Below, in pieces: positions 43,606 to 54,389 of a DNA stretch of 64,000 nucleotides. Within the stretch, counting starts at the first letter, position 1, and each line of letters begins with the position of its first letter. The stretch covers positions 110,360,259 to 110,424,258 of the forward strand of contig OZ005653.1 of the NCBI GenBank assembly GCA_963930645.1, in the 5' to 3' direction. This DNA comes from Salticus scenicus. Taxonomy: Eukaryota; Arthropoda; Arachnida; Araneae; Salticidae. The notes below the pieces were generated by a model. That model saw only the letters and a program-made list of their open reading frames with translations, did not search any database and was not told the origin of the DNA. Both the position numbers and the translations under genes were made by a program.

Positions 43606-44453
43606 TAGCATGCCTGCTATACGGTGTCGCAGCCCGCAGCCAGAGGCAGAGGTAACACGAGTGAGAGTTTGGTTCGGTTCAAGGTTAATTTTTGAGAAAA
43701 TTTTCATGTTATTAGCGGCCTGCATATACGCTGCCGCAGGCACCGAGTCACGAGCCCGAGTTCCGTTCTGTTTGAGGTAATGTTTTTCGTTACAGATGAT
43801 TATGTTTTTTTTTGTGATACTTTCATTTATATATAAAAATTCAAACAAAATCGAGTTAAAGATATAAAATCATACAAATTGAAGGTTCATTTAAGGTCAT
43901 TATCATGGGCCTGTGCATTGCCGGGCGGGTTCGTTCGGTTCCAGGTTAATTTTTGGTTTTTTTTATGTTTTTAGCGGCCCGCGAATGCGCTGCCGCAGGC
44001 ACCGGTCACAAGGCAGAGTTTCGTTCGGTTCGAGGTAATTTTTTTTTTTTTGTTACAGCGGATTTTTTTTTTTTTTTCGCAATGCTTTTATTTAAAAATA
44101 GAAATTCAAACAAAATCGTGTTAAAGGTATACAATCATAGAAATTTCAGGTTCATTTAAGGTATCATGGGCCCGGGCAATACCGGGCGTGTTCATTCGGT
44201 TCCAGGATTTTTGAGAATATTTTTATGTTATTAGCGGCCGGCGTATGCGCTGCCAAAGGCACCGGGGTCACAAGGCAGAGTTTCGTTCAGTTCGAGGTAA
44301 TTTTTTTTGTTACAGCTAATTACTTTTTCGCGATACTTTTATTTAAAAATAAAAATTCAAACAAAATCGAGTTAAAGGTGTAAAACCATACAAATTTAAG
44401 GTTCGTTTAATGTTATTTACCATGGCCCCGGGCAACGCCGAACGGGTCAGCTA
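43606..44453 (+). mobile_element. ~260-bp tandem repeat with Helitron-like end
   Basis: Three-plus units. Each has TTAGCGGCCNGC..ATGCGCTGCC (43,712, 43,971, 44,232; steps about 260), GCACCG..TCACAAGGCAGAG, TTCGTTCGGTTCGAGGTAAT, TTGTTACAG, AATTCAAACAAAATCGAGTT, AAAGGT and GGTTCATTTAAGG. A CCCGGGCAAYRCCGGGCG-type hairpin follows each unit. The last one, CCCGGGCAACGCCGAACGGG, is followed by TCAGCTAA, a hairpin plus CTRR as at Helitron 3' ends. Unit GC is far above the surroundings. No credible protein. Confidence 0.6.
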
Positions 44454-44728
44454 ACATGTAGTCTTTGTATTAAACGAAATAGAAAATAAAAGATAGCAAC
44501 TATTTATTTGGAGTCAGTTTGGTGTCACATTGACAGTACTTTGTAGAAAGTGATGCCATATATAGTATTTCTATTTATAAGCATTTTTCCAACTTTCTTT
44601 TTTGTAAGTGAAATGTCGTAAATTATATTAGGTATTTTAACTTGAAATACATTTCAATAATGATGCGACGATTTCTGAAACATTACGGTCAATAAAGTGA
44701 TCGTCGAATTCGACGGGTTCCAGCTAGT
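44454..44728 (+). mobile_element. Helentron-like 3' terminus and probable body
   Basis: The terminus at 44,697-44,728 is GTGATCGTCGAATTCGACGG and GTTCCAGCTAGT: a perfect GTCGAATTCGAC palindrome, then CTAG|T. It resembles the GTGATCAGCGAA..CTAGT ends at 23,513 and 60,780. The preceding ~240 bp have no other match. Non-coding. Confidence 0.5.
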
Positions 44729-44851
44729 TATTTTTATTTTATTTTTTAATAACATCAAGTAGCCAAAAAATTATGTCAAAAAATAGCTACAGTTTAATAT
44801 TTTTGTCAATAAACCGCAATATAAGAAAATAATTTGATCATGAAATAAAAC

Positions 44852-44882
<31 letters not shown>

Positions 44883-45016
44883 TTACGGCAATGTCGCATA
44901 AATTTAAGCATTAATGTTAAGTTTTACATTAAATAAAAGCATATTCAAAAATTAAAGTGCTTGAAAATGAGGGCAGTATACTAAATATCGTTATGTGATA
45001 TATATATATATATATT

Positions 45017-45219
45017 CTAATGGCGTGGTGCACATGCCGCAAGCATTGTCCGGGAGGAAGGGTTGTCGCCGAGTTGATGATCATATGTGAAGGGGCATCC
45101 AGTGGGCGGTCAGCGCTACCCCTTACAGGGACAACACATCCATGTCTTCTCCGGGTTTCGAACTCAGGCCCAAAAGTGTAGGATTTAGGGACGCTAATCA
45201 CTACACCTTCAGGGAGGCA
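45017..45219 (-). mobile_element. tRNA-derived SINE, family S2 (minus)
   Basis: On the minus strand it opens GCCTCCCTGAAGGTGTAGTG then ATTAGCGTCC (A box TAGTGATTAGCG), and about 30 bp later GAGTTCGAAACCCGG (B box, near consensus GGTTCGANNCC). The tRNA-unrelated body contains ACATGGATGTGTTGTCCCTG and ACCGCCCACTGGATGCCCC; the tail ends at a (TA)n tract (44,998-45,016). Both polymerase III boxes look usable. GC-rich against its surroundings. Confidence 0.8.
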
Positions 45220-46321
45220 TATATATTAAACTCCACGTTTCATAATCTAATAATAATAAATGATGAGTATTTTGCTAATAACTTATGTTGTTGAGAAACA
45301 TTACAATAGCTTAAATGCATTACAGAAATTACTACCACTAATCCAATTATTTTTAGCAAGCTATCCAATCCAATGTAATATTCCGTTACTGTGTTAAATT
45401 AACTTTTATGACTTAAGAGAGTTTCACTTTGAGTGTTAACTATACCTAATTAGGTATATATTAGTGCAATCACTATTTTGAGAACAGTTATTCCAATAAT
45501 AGTTAAAGTCTTATACAATATTCAGAATTCAGTATTTATTTATTAAATGAATGCTTAAATAAAACAAATTTTCTACAAACATTTAAAGTTAATTTTAAAA
45601 TCAAATTGTGTTTGCTTTCATCATTCTTTCTGACCAGCTGGCTTTTTTTTCTTCCAATATACCGACACATTTATGTAATTCAGACAGTAAATGGTTACTC
45701 ATTGTTAAACTTTTTAAATATGGAAGAATTTAATTAATCTTATTAACAGAGTGTTGTAGCGTTAAAATTTTCAGGCACTAATATGTTTAATCTCGATTAA
45801 TATACATACATATATATATATACATATATATATTGGTAAGAACACCAGTAATAAACGTTTTTAAATTTATAATTAAAAAACAAGTTTTTTTAATTATTGC
45901 ACAGGTTCGAGCAACGTTTCGGATCGGTGTTACAAATCATGTATTGTTAGTTATTTGAGCTTCAAATGTTACCAGCCGTCTTTAACTGAAATTTAATTTC
46001 TTTAACTGAAAAAAAAAAAAAAAAAGTGCACTTGCTTTCATTTTGCTGATTTTTTGCTAGTTTGATAAAGACAATAGTATTTTTTTCCTTTGCTTTTGTT
46101 TATTAGTAATTTATTTCATGAACCATTTGTTTACATATGGTTAAAATAAGCATGGAAATCTTTTTTATTGTGCTAAATTTTAACATTTGTGTTAACATAT
46201 AATATTTCTATGGGTGTTCCCTGCATGAACCACATAATACCACCATAGCTAATAATATTCGGCTTTGTCTACTACTGGCTCATTTTAGTTTTTACTAAAA
46301 CATTTGTACCTCATTTGTACT
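45220..46321. other. Spacer without recognisable gene
   Basis: AT-rich; (TA)n near 45,806-45,832. No motif-bearing frame. Confidence 0.5.
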
Positions 46322-46468
46322 CCCAACAATATTGAGGCAGATTACTTGCCTCAACCATATAAAGAAATGTTACCAGCTGTAATTGCGTACAAGCTACGGT
46401 TACACGGTTATTGCTGGCAACATTTCTCAGCATGGTTGAACCAAGTAATCTGCCTCCACATTGTTGGG
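46322..46468. mobile_element. Short hairpin MITE
   Basis: 147 bp. The arms are CCCAACAATATTGAGGCAGA and, inverted, CCCAACAATGTGGAGGCAGA, continuing TTACTTG..CTCAACCAT and AGAAATGTTACCAGC versus AGAAATGTTGCCAGC. Loop about 35 bp. No certain target duplication. Confidence 0.75.
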
Positions 46469-47371
46469 TAAAGTGGCACAGAATTTTTTACAGCGTTTTA
46501 TGTGATATATTAGATGAATATATATTATATTGCATAAAATATATGAAAGAAGTTTTACGTGAATACTAAACATTTACGTGAATACTAAATTAAATTTTTA
46601 GCAGTTAAATTGTAAATGTATTTAAATATTATTTTATGGACTCGAAATGAAAAAAAATAAAAAATACTTAAATGTAATGGTGAAATTTAAGCACAGGTAC
46701 CACTAATTTCTGAGGCCCTCTTTTGACAATCGAATATCATAAATGATAAATTTTGCCTTAGTCGTTACTTTTACTTTGAGTTTGAAAATTTAATGAAAAT
46801 TTTTGACAAAATAAAAGTGTAATGTCATATATACATATATATAAAGGAAACTAGGGAGACTTGAACCTGTTTTTAGTTTTTAATTTTTCATATTTCTTGT
46901 ATAACAAATGGGGCTGAATAAAATGTATGAGAAATAGTCTGTTATTTTTTATATACCGTGACTAAAAATATTAACACAGTTCTTACTAGAAATTTTCAAA
47001 AAATAAATTAATAAATAAATAAATGAATTCCTTAAGTCTGCACATGGTTCAAGTGTCTCTAAGCCCAGGAAGACTTGATCCCCTACTTAGAGAGACATGA
47101 CTCCTCTCCCCTCATGAAAGCTAGAAAACTCATAGGAATTAAAAAAAAAAAAAATAAAACAGGTTTTGTGATTTAAATGTTTTTAGTTTAATTTTGTAAA
47201 AGGTTTTAGAGAATTAAAAAAAAAAAAAAAAAAAAAAATTTATTGTTTCTTTCGGTTTTTCGCATGCTTTGTACTTTTCACATTAAGAGCCTTTTTTGCA
47301 TTTCATTTGTCTCTCTATTTCTTTTTCTTCTTCTTTCTGCCTTTTTCTTTTTTCTATTTCACTTTCCTAAC
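46469..47371. other. Spacer without recognisable gene
   Basis: AT-rich with an A-run at 47,217-47,238. It includes AAACTAGGGAGACTTGAACC at 46,847 and a later AGTGTCTCTAAGCCCAGG (47,051), neither identifiable. Confidence 0.45.
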
Positions 47372-47662
47372 AGCCCAAAATGTTCCAGAAACGTACCAAT
47401 CATATAACATTGAAACATTATAAACATTTCCGAAACGTTTAAAAACGTTCAGATTGCTTTCCGATTAGTTTCAAAAACGTAGAAATGTCCGCGATCGTAA
47501 CAAAAAATCAGATACGTAACAGAAATGTTACAATCACTTAACAGATAGAAAATCAAAAATTGCGAATGTTTCAGAAAGGTATCAGAGAGCATACTAAAAC
47601 GTGTTACGTTTTTGAAAGATTGTAAGCTTTTTGCAACATAACTGAAACATTCTGGGCTGTAT
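47372..47662 (+). mobile_element. Hairpin element R6 (copy 2, uninterrupted)
   Basis: Ends are inverted: CAGCCCAAAATGTTCCAGAA on the left and, inverted, CAGCCCAGAATGTTTCAG on the right. The interior has many AAACGTT/AACGTTT-type words and GATCGCGGACATTT, which pair into a long imperfect hairpin. It matches the split copy at 39,881-41,040 in reverse. About 290 bp, non-coding. Confidence 0.7.
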
Positions 47663-48945
47663 GGGTTCTGTTAGTTGTGACAGTAGTTAACATATACTTG
47701 TCCTTTTTTCTTTTCAGTTATTTATTATGTAACAATGCACTGGGCTCAATGATTAAAAAAATTTTAGTTGTTTCTTAAATAAAAACAGGTTATTAGGCCT
47801 AAAAATTCCCAATGTTTTACTTATTTCATTAATATATATATATATACATATATATCAGTAAGCCTAATTCACAATATTTTAGTTATTCATAGGATAAAAA
47901 TCCATTAAATCAGAACATTAAATTAACATTTTGATTAAATCTGTAACGCCGCCAGTTGGCGTTTCTTTCGCAATTTGTATGTTACTTATTTCTTACGAAT
48001 ATACCCAATATTCATATTTGAACAATAAATATGCTATGGATATAACTACTTTGGTAAGAAAGACTATAATTATAACGTATATCCATTTGTAATATATATG
48101 ACAATACCGGAATTTTTGCCCTGAAATGTTGTAACTCGGAAGAATAATGCCAACAGGCGAGTCTTACTCTCAAAAAGGCAAAAACATGCCTTCGCGAAAG
48201 TGGGTCAAGTTTTCTTAAGTTGATTTGCTTTGTTAATCCTAGCAACTTACATTGCAGTTATATGAAACATCTATACACCAATATGTAGCTAAGACAGTTA
48301 TTAAAACAGCTATACTTTTGAATTTGACTTGCCTCAAACCTGGAAGTTTAACAATGTCCAAATTTAAATGTCTCCAAGATCTTCAAAATTTACTTGAGAC
48401 ATGCAGTATCAATCAACACTAAGTTGGTAGAAGACCACTCATAATTCTGCAATGTCTTTTCAGTGCAAAATGCTGTTGTTTGAGTAGTCGATCAGTATAA
48501 TGACTAACATTTAAAAAAAATTCCCTTTCATAGGAAAAGCCCTCATGGGTCAAATCTCCCTATGCGTCAAAATTGCGTAGTTTCCACTATATGTATATAT
48601 TTTAATGCATAGTAAATGTTACCTTTATAACTTACACAAAACCTTCATAGTGTCGGCATTTTTAATTAGAATTTAAAGCAAAGTTATGCAAAGCATTCTT
48701 TTATATAACATATGAAATGCATTGTTAAAGAATAATGCAGATATTTGGTATGAAAAATGTAGCTGCATATTCATTGATATATTTAAAGTAGTGTAAGATA
48801 AATAGTGATATATACAAAATAGAGTAAGATTGCCGATTTAATATAAAAATGAATGCCTAATCGAAAAAGGTTTTGTTAAGAAAAAACAAATAGATATCAT
48901 TTTAATATAAGTTAATTTTTTCGAGTTACGTAAAGAAAGAAATAT
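47663..48945. other. Spacer without recognisable gene
   Basis: AT-rich; (TA)n at 47,833-47,855. GTAACGCCGCCAGTTGGCGT at 47,943-47,962 is an isolated GC-rich word. No gene. Confidence 0.45.
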
Positions 48946-49004
48946 ATATATATATAAACGAATATGTATATGATATAAAATTAAAATAAAAGTTTAAATA
49001 TTAG

Positions 49005-49035
<31 letters not shown>

Positions 49036-49218
49036 AGGGATTACAAACCAATGTGCTATATTGCTTCAAAAGGAAATGCAAAACCTAAATACAGAATTAC
49101 ATTAACAAATGAATGAAATGAAATAAAACCCCAAACGACACAGAGGTCTTCATCAGGGAGTGTTCTCCGTGTAGGGGTGAAAGAGAAGTTTCTGAAAGGA
49201 TAATAGCAATTAGCTAAT
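48946..49218 (+). repeat. Dispersed repeat R5 (copy 2)
   Basis: Direct copy of 37,204-37,465 with an inserted or expanded A-run (49,003-49,034). Shared words: GAATGAAATGAAATAAAACC, CCAAACGACACAGAGGTC, TTCATCAGGGAG, GGGGTGAAAGAGAAG and AATAGCAATTAGCTA. Confidence 0.6.
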
Positions 49219-50281
49219 AACTATCCTTAAAACACTGGAAACAAATGAAAAATCTTTTTTCAGTCAATAGTATTAATATCTGCTCTAGGTCAAGTACCAT
49301 AAAAATAAGAATACTAATCAGTATGAAATAGAATGTAAGCAAAATTAGAGTTATTTATGTGAAATAAAATTTCTCTTAGACATAGTGAAGCGAAATGTGA
49401 AAACAATGAATACTGAACGTTACTTTGTTCCATAGTAAAAACGTAAAATGTGTTCAGTAAACCGTAATTCTTTAACTTTATCTGAAATTTAAGATACAGT
49501 AGATTATTTTTGGAATGTTCAATTTTTTAGATCATTAACTTTATTGAAAATACCTTTAAATTCAAAACAATCTGCAATGAATAGAAATCAGCTTTTCAAA
49601 TAAAATTTAAAAAAGGAAAAGAAAACTATATGGAGAGAGAGGCCGCGGGTGGGCCCTAATTGTTTTGTGAAATAAAAAAGACTTTTTAAAAATGGTTGTA
49701 TAGAGCAGCAAGACATCATGCAAGACATTTGCATGAATATGCCTAATATAGATTATTTTATTCCTAATGAAGTCTGAATGCGTTAAAAATATCCTTTATT
49801 ATAATGACATTAATACTCTTATGGCATTAATATCATTAATAGTATTGTAATATTTAAAATTTTGTAACAAGTTAAAATTGAAGATTTTCACAATACGTAC
49901 CAATACGCAGTTGAAAGAGAGCTTGCATGATTACCCAAAGATTCCACAACTGAATTCTATCCTGCTCTCATTTCGCTATCGGAAAAAAAAAATGTCTGAA
50001 TAATAAAATAATATTGTATAAAAAATCATGTTTGTATATTAAATTTAATTTCCAAGCAGAAATTATTTAATAAAATTTATCATGTGTTCGTATACCACAT
50101 GAGAAAAGGAAAATCCCAACGCCGTACAAGCAAATAGTGTTCCTTTGATTGATAAAGGTATAATTTAGTTGATAAACCTTGGGTAGTTAAGCCAGCGGTA
50201 TTAGTAATGAATAAGCTTCATAGCTTTTGGGCTTATAAAAATTAATTTGGAAAATTCATTAGAAATCCATTTTCGAATAAT

Positions 50282-50312
<31 letters not shown>

Positions 50313-50344
50313 GAAATTAATTTGTGGTTCAGTAGTGTTTAAGA
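49219..50344. other. Spacer without recognisable gene
   Basis: AT-rich; an A-run at 50,281-50,308. No motif-bearing frame. Confidence 0.5.
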
Positions 50345-50595
50345 CCTATTGAATATATTAGGATCCTGTACCTGGGTGTTGTGTCCTTCATCCCGCGGTT
50401 TGATGGCTGCGTAAGGGATCGATCTAACCTGTCCTGTTGACTAGATGTATTCACCTCGTATTCACACCAACTTAAAAAATAAATAAATAAATAAATAAAT
50501 AAAAACAGCACAAGTCTTTGAAAGGCTAACCCGAGAAGTGACACCTGGATTTTAACCCGGCACTTGCATCTACCAGTTTCGAGAACAGAACTTTT
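50345..50595 (-). repeat. Possible tRNA-related repeat
   Basis: Minus strand: ACTGGTAGATGCAAGTGCCG then GGTTAAAATCCAGG, which loosely resembles a tRNA T-arm with B box. A (TTTA)n tract lies at 50,475-50,502. GC content is higher than the flanks. Not confirmed by another copy in the window. Confidence 0.3.
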
Positions 50596-50954
50596 CGGCT
50601 GTTGGGAAATTAAAATTATTGCAATTTTTGGAACAGCTTTTTACCGATGAAATATTGATTGTTATTTTAAATTAAGTAATAAGTGTGTAGTTTCTAGTCC
50701 ATTACAAGAAAATTCTAGAAAGATATGTTCGCCAAACTGATATTACGTATTATTTATCATTTCATATTGTACTTGCAATTATTGTATCTGAAATGCATTC
50801 TAATAATGGCATTGTATTTTTCATTGAAATAAAGAATATAAAGGAGAGGTAAGCTTTAGGTGTAGGGGAGAATACCATAGTACCAAAGGCAAACATACAA
50901 TTAGTTTAAAATTTATTAAATTTATGAATCACTTCAAATTATATTTCTGATATC

Positions 50955-51009
<55 letters not shown>

Positions 51010-52055
51010 CTGCAACAGTACAAATGTTTATATGTTACTGACAATTCGAACTACAGAAATCAATGTGATGGCATGGGGCACGCGCAATTGAGAGAATTGT
51101 TACTGTATAGTGGACCAGGGCTGGAGAATATAAGGGCTGGTTCATCGCAGTCGAAAAAGTGAAACCGGAAATACTCACTGATGACGTAGCTGCAAACACG
51201 CCAGTCCGATTCAGACTATTGAGCAAAATTGAAATTACGAAAAAGATATTAATATACTGCTTAAATCTTTATATTTTCCGCAGTTTTGAAGAGAAAAATA
51301 TTAGCAAGCCATGGTTTTTCATAGTTAATATTGAAATCATTAAATACAAAAGAATAAATATTTTTTGATTATCAAAATTTCACTAACGGGAACAAATTTT
51401 AATAAAATTTTGCTAAAACGATGCGGTGCTGAAAAGCAAGCATATTTTAAATGTTTTATAGACAGAAGTTGAAATTAGATTTGTATGAAATGTTGGCTTT
51501 TTTATGCATTTCAAGATTAAAAAAATACCATATGCATCAAAAGCAATTTTTTTTTTTTTTTTTTAAATAAAACATGAATTTCAAATATATAATGAAAATG
51601 CAGGTACTATTTTAAAATAATTTTGATTTTTTTTTTTTTTTTTTTTTTTTTTCCCAGGCTTATTTGGTTATTTTAAATAGAAAATGCATGGAGATGAATG
51701 CTACTGAAATTCAAATGAAGCAATTATGCGTTAGGCTACTTTCTATAATTATAATTTTTTTTTAAGTAAAGTTTTAACACCAGCATAATTAACATAAGAT
51801 TTTTGAAAATGTGAAATCTGGTGTAATCATTTATGGTTTAATAAATTTACAATCATCATTCATTAAATCAAAATTTCGGTAAAAGTGGCATAATTTTACG
51901 GCATTCATATAAATAAATGGACCAGTCCGATCAAATTTCGGGAAAATGTATACATATGCCATGGAAAAACAAATTTTTTAGACCTATTGTATAAACATAA
52001 AAAAGTATATACTGATATATATATACATACATACATAACAATTAATAAAGTTTTT

Positions 52056-52099
<44 letters not shown>

Positions 52100-52482
52100 A
52101 AGAAAAAAAAAAAAACAGAAGTTGCTTTTATTTATTTATTTTTAATTTTATTTATTTTGTAAATTAAGTTTTTTAGATTGCAACAGTAGTTACTACAAAT
52201 AATAACTTTCCCAACGATTTTATTTATTTATTTTTTGTTATTATTTATAATTTTTTTTCCATTAAAAAAAGAAAAGAAACGAATAAAGAAAAAGAGTCTG
52301 GGCTAAATACAATTTAGTTTTAGACAAGAAAGTTTTATTTATATTATTTTATCTTGTTTAATACCAGATATTGCCTTGCCCGACATTCAGCTTTATTCAA
52401 GGAGGTCTTTTGTAAAAAAAAAAAAAAAATCCACTTTTTTGTCTGTCTGAAAAAAATTGTCCTGTTGTTTCTAAAATTATAG
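50596..52482. other. Spacer without recognisable gene
   Basis: (TA)n at 50,962-51,008; T-runs at 51,548-51,564 and 51,628-51,652; an A-rich tract at 52,062-52,115. The stretch 51,050-51,230 is less AT-rich and has a 63-codon minus-strand frame, but I recognise nothing. Confidence 0.45.
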
Positions 52483-52712
52483 CCTCCCACTAGTGGCTGA
52501 GAAATTCTGCTCTCGAAGCTGCAAGACGGGAAGTACCGTGTTCAATCCCAGATTGCACTCGTTGACTTAGCCATTCAGAGTTTTTCGTGGTTTTCTCCGA
52601 AACTCGCAAAATTACGTGCTAGAACCCCTTTGTAAGGCTCCCATCTAGGGCATCTCCTTCCTTGGGCTCAGGCCCCTAGTGCAGACAATAGGCCTTAACA
52701 TAAACATCAACA
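52483..52712 (+). mobile_element. tRNA-derived SINE, family S1 (best copy)
   Basis: Head: GCCTCCCACTAGTGGCTGAG with A box TGGCTGAGAAATTC, B box GTGTTCAATCCCAG about 50 bp later. Body: TTGACTTAGCCATTCAGAG, TTTTTCGTGGTTTTCTCCGA, GGGCATCTCCTTCCTTGGGC, TCAGGCCCCTAGTGCAGAC and AATAGGCCTTAACATAAACA. Spacing of the boxes and tRNA-like start fit polymerase III transcription. Retroposition would depend on a LINE in trans; the partner is not identifiable from this window. Confidence 0.85.
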
Positions 52713-53041
52713 CTGGATAGTGTATTTTTTTTTTCTTTAATGCAAAATTTATGCAAAAATATAAAATTTTCTTTTATGCAAAAATGTTTAAAATAAACTG
52801 ATTCTCATCATCAAAATATGAAGTTGTGTTTCTTAGCAACAGTTACCATGGTGATTTTTAACCTTTTTTTTACTTTAATTACTTCCGTACAGGCTATGAT
52901 ATATATATTTTAAAAATTATATGGACAATCACAGGTGCCTTCTACTATAATTTTATTTTATTTTCGTTAAATGTTTGTTTAATTGAATGAAAAAGGATAT
53001 TTTAATTTACGTAAAATTAATATGAAATTTTATCAAATGTA
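52713..53041. other. Spacer without recognisable gene
   Basis: AT-rich, no repeat match. Confidence 0.45.
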
Positions 53042-53255
53042 CAGTCGGTAACAAAAGTGTCCGAACACTAGCAAAAATTTTTATGTAAAAAAAAGTACAC
53101 TTCATACGGTTCTGTTAAATAAATCCTTATCGAATCATGTTCTTAGACTGACTAAGAAGAGGATTCGACAAGGATTTATTTAACAAAACCGTATAAAGTG
53201 GACTTTTTTTACATGTGAATTTTTGCTAGTGTTCGTACACTTTTGTTACCTACTG
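53042..53255. mobile_element. MITE of Tc1/mariner type with TA TSD
   Basis: 214 bp, flanked by TA on both sides (53,040-53,041 and 53,256-53,257). Inverted repeats of about 95 bp: CAGTCGGTAACAAAAGTGTC and, inverted, CAGTAGGTAACAAAAGTGTA, then CGAACACTAGCAAAAATT..TGTAAAAAAA..ATACGGTT and GTTAAATAAATCCTT. Loop about 20 bp. No coding. It would be moved by a Tc1/mariner transposase with matching ends; the ends of the Tc3-like element at 25.7 kb start CAGT but then differ. Confidence 0.9.
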
Positions 53256-53257
53256 TA

Positions 53258-53815
53258 CGATTGGAGGAAGCAGAGGAATTTAAATATTTTCGTAACAAAA
53301 ATCGTAAATTCTTACTATGACATAAAGTACGAGAAATTGAAATTTTAAGTAAAATTATTTACTTACAATAAATTATGTAAATAAAATTTATAAAAAATTG
53401 GCCGAAATTAAGTTTAAGGTTTCCTATTGTGTGTATGTGTTAATGCCTGTGTGTTCAAAATGCTACCAGGTCAATATAATCCTTTTGTGAAAAATGGTCA
53501 TTACAGGCACTTGCATTTTTTTTTTTTTTTTTAATATTTACTGAATCCTTCCTCTGGCATATTCGCATGCATTCTTTACATAAATTTTCATTCTTTTGTG
53601 GAAATATATGAAGAATCATACGTTTTCCTTTTGTGTTACGATGCGTATTACTAAACGTAGCAACTGTACAGGGTGGCATTTAAAAGCATTAGGCATTTAA
53701 AAACATAAATTGTAAACGAAAACAGTTGAGAATCGAAGCATGATAAATTCAATAAGTGTGTGTTTTCTCCCTGTCTTCATGGTTTTCCCACAATGAGACA
53801 AGGAACAAAACAACT
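53258..53815. other. Spacer without recognisable gene
   Basis: AT-rich; T-run at 53,517-53,532. No protein-like frame. Confidence 0.45.
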
Positions 53816-54358
53816 GCCCAGTGTCCAAAACTAGTCCAGTCAAAATAGGAAAAATAGAGGAAAAAAATCGTGTAGTTTTGAAATTTTGCATACTCATAGC
53901 CGAGGGGGTCCTGAACAACATACTAAAAGTCCCCGCCCGTGGGGGGTGAGCGGGGGGCAGGGGGGGCATTTAAGGGGGGCAATTTTCAGTTTTTATTAAA
54001 TATCTTAAAAACTATCGCATTTAGAGAAACAATGTCAATTACAAAATTAGTCTACGTAAAATTTCCTACAAAAATGTATATTACATTTTGTTTGTACGAT
54101 CATTAGTTTAGAAGATATAGGGAGATGAAATAACACATTTTCTTGAAAAATTCTTTTTTGCAATAGTAAAATCAACTAAAGTGTGCAATTAAAAGGGTTC
54201 TTGTCAAATATTTTCTAATGTAAAAAACAAATATATACATAGGGAATATGCAAGGATAATACAGCATGTTTTGTAAGTTTTAAATAATTTTAAGGCTAGT
54301 AGGCGCAAGTGGCGGTTTGAGTAAAAATCTAGATAACGAAGACCCAAAACCGGTCAAC

Positions 54359-54389
<31 letters not shown>

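Noticed and set aside
43300..43780. Plus-strand frames of 67 and 99 residues over the 120-bp array
   Set aside because: Shadows of the tandem repeat; no protein motif, and the minus-strand frames exist for the same arithmetic reason.
37380..49165. Hammerhead ribozyme core in repeat R5 (minus-strand CTGATGA followed by a GAC..GTC stem)
   Set aside because: The required GAAA after stem II is absent (GTTT in one copy, TTTT in the other) and the first copy has CTGATAA, so the core is incomplete.
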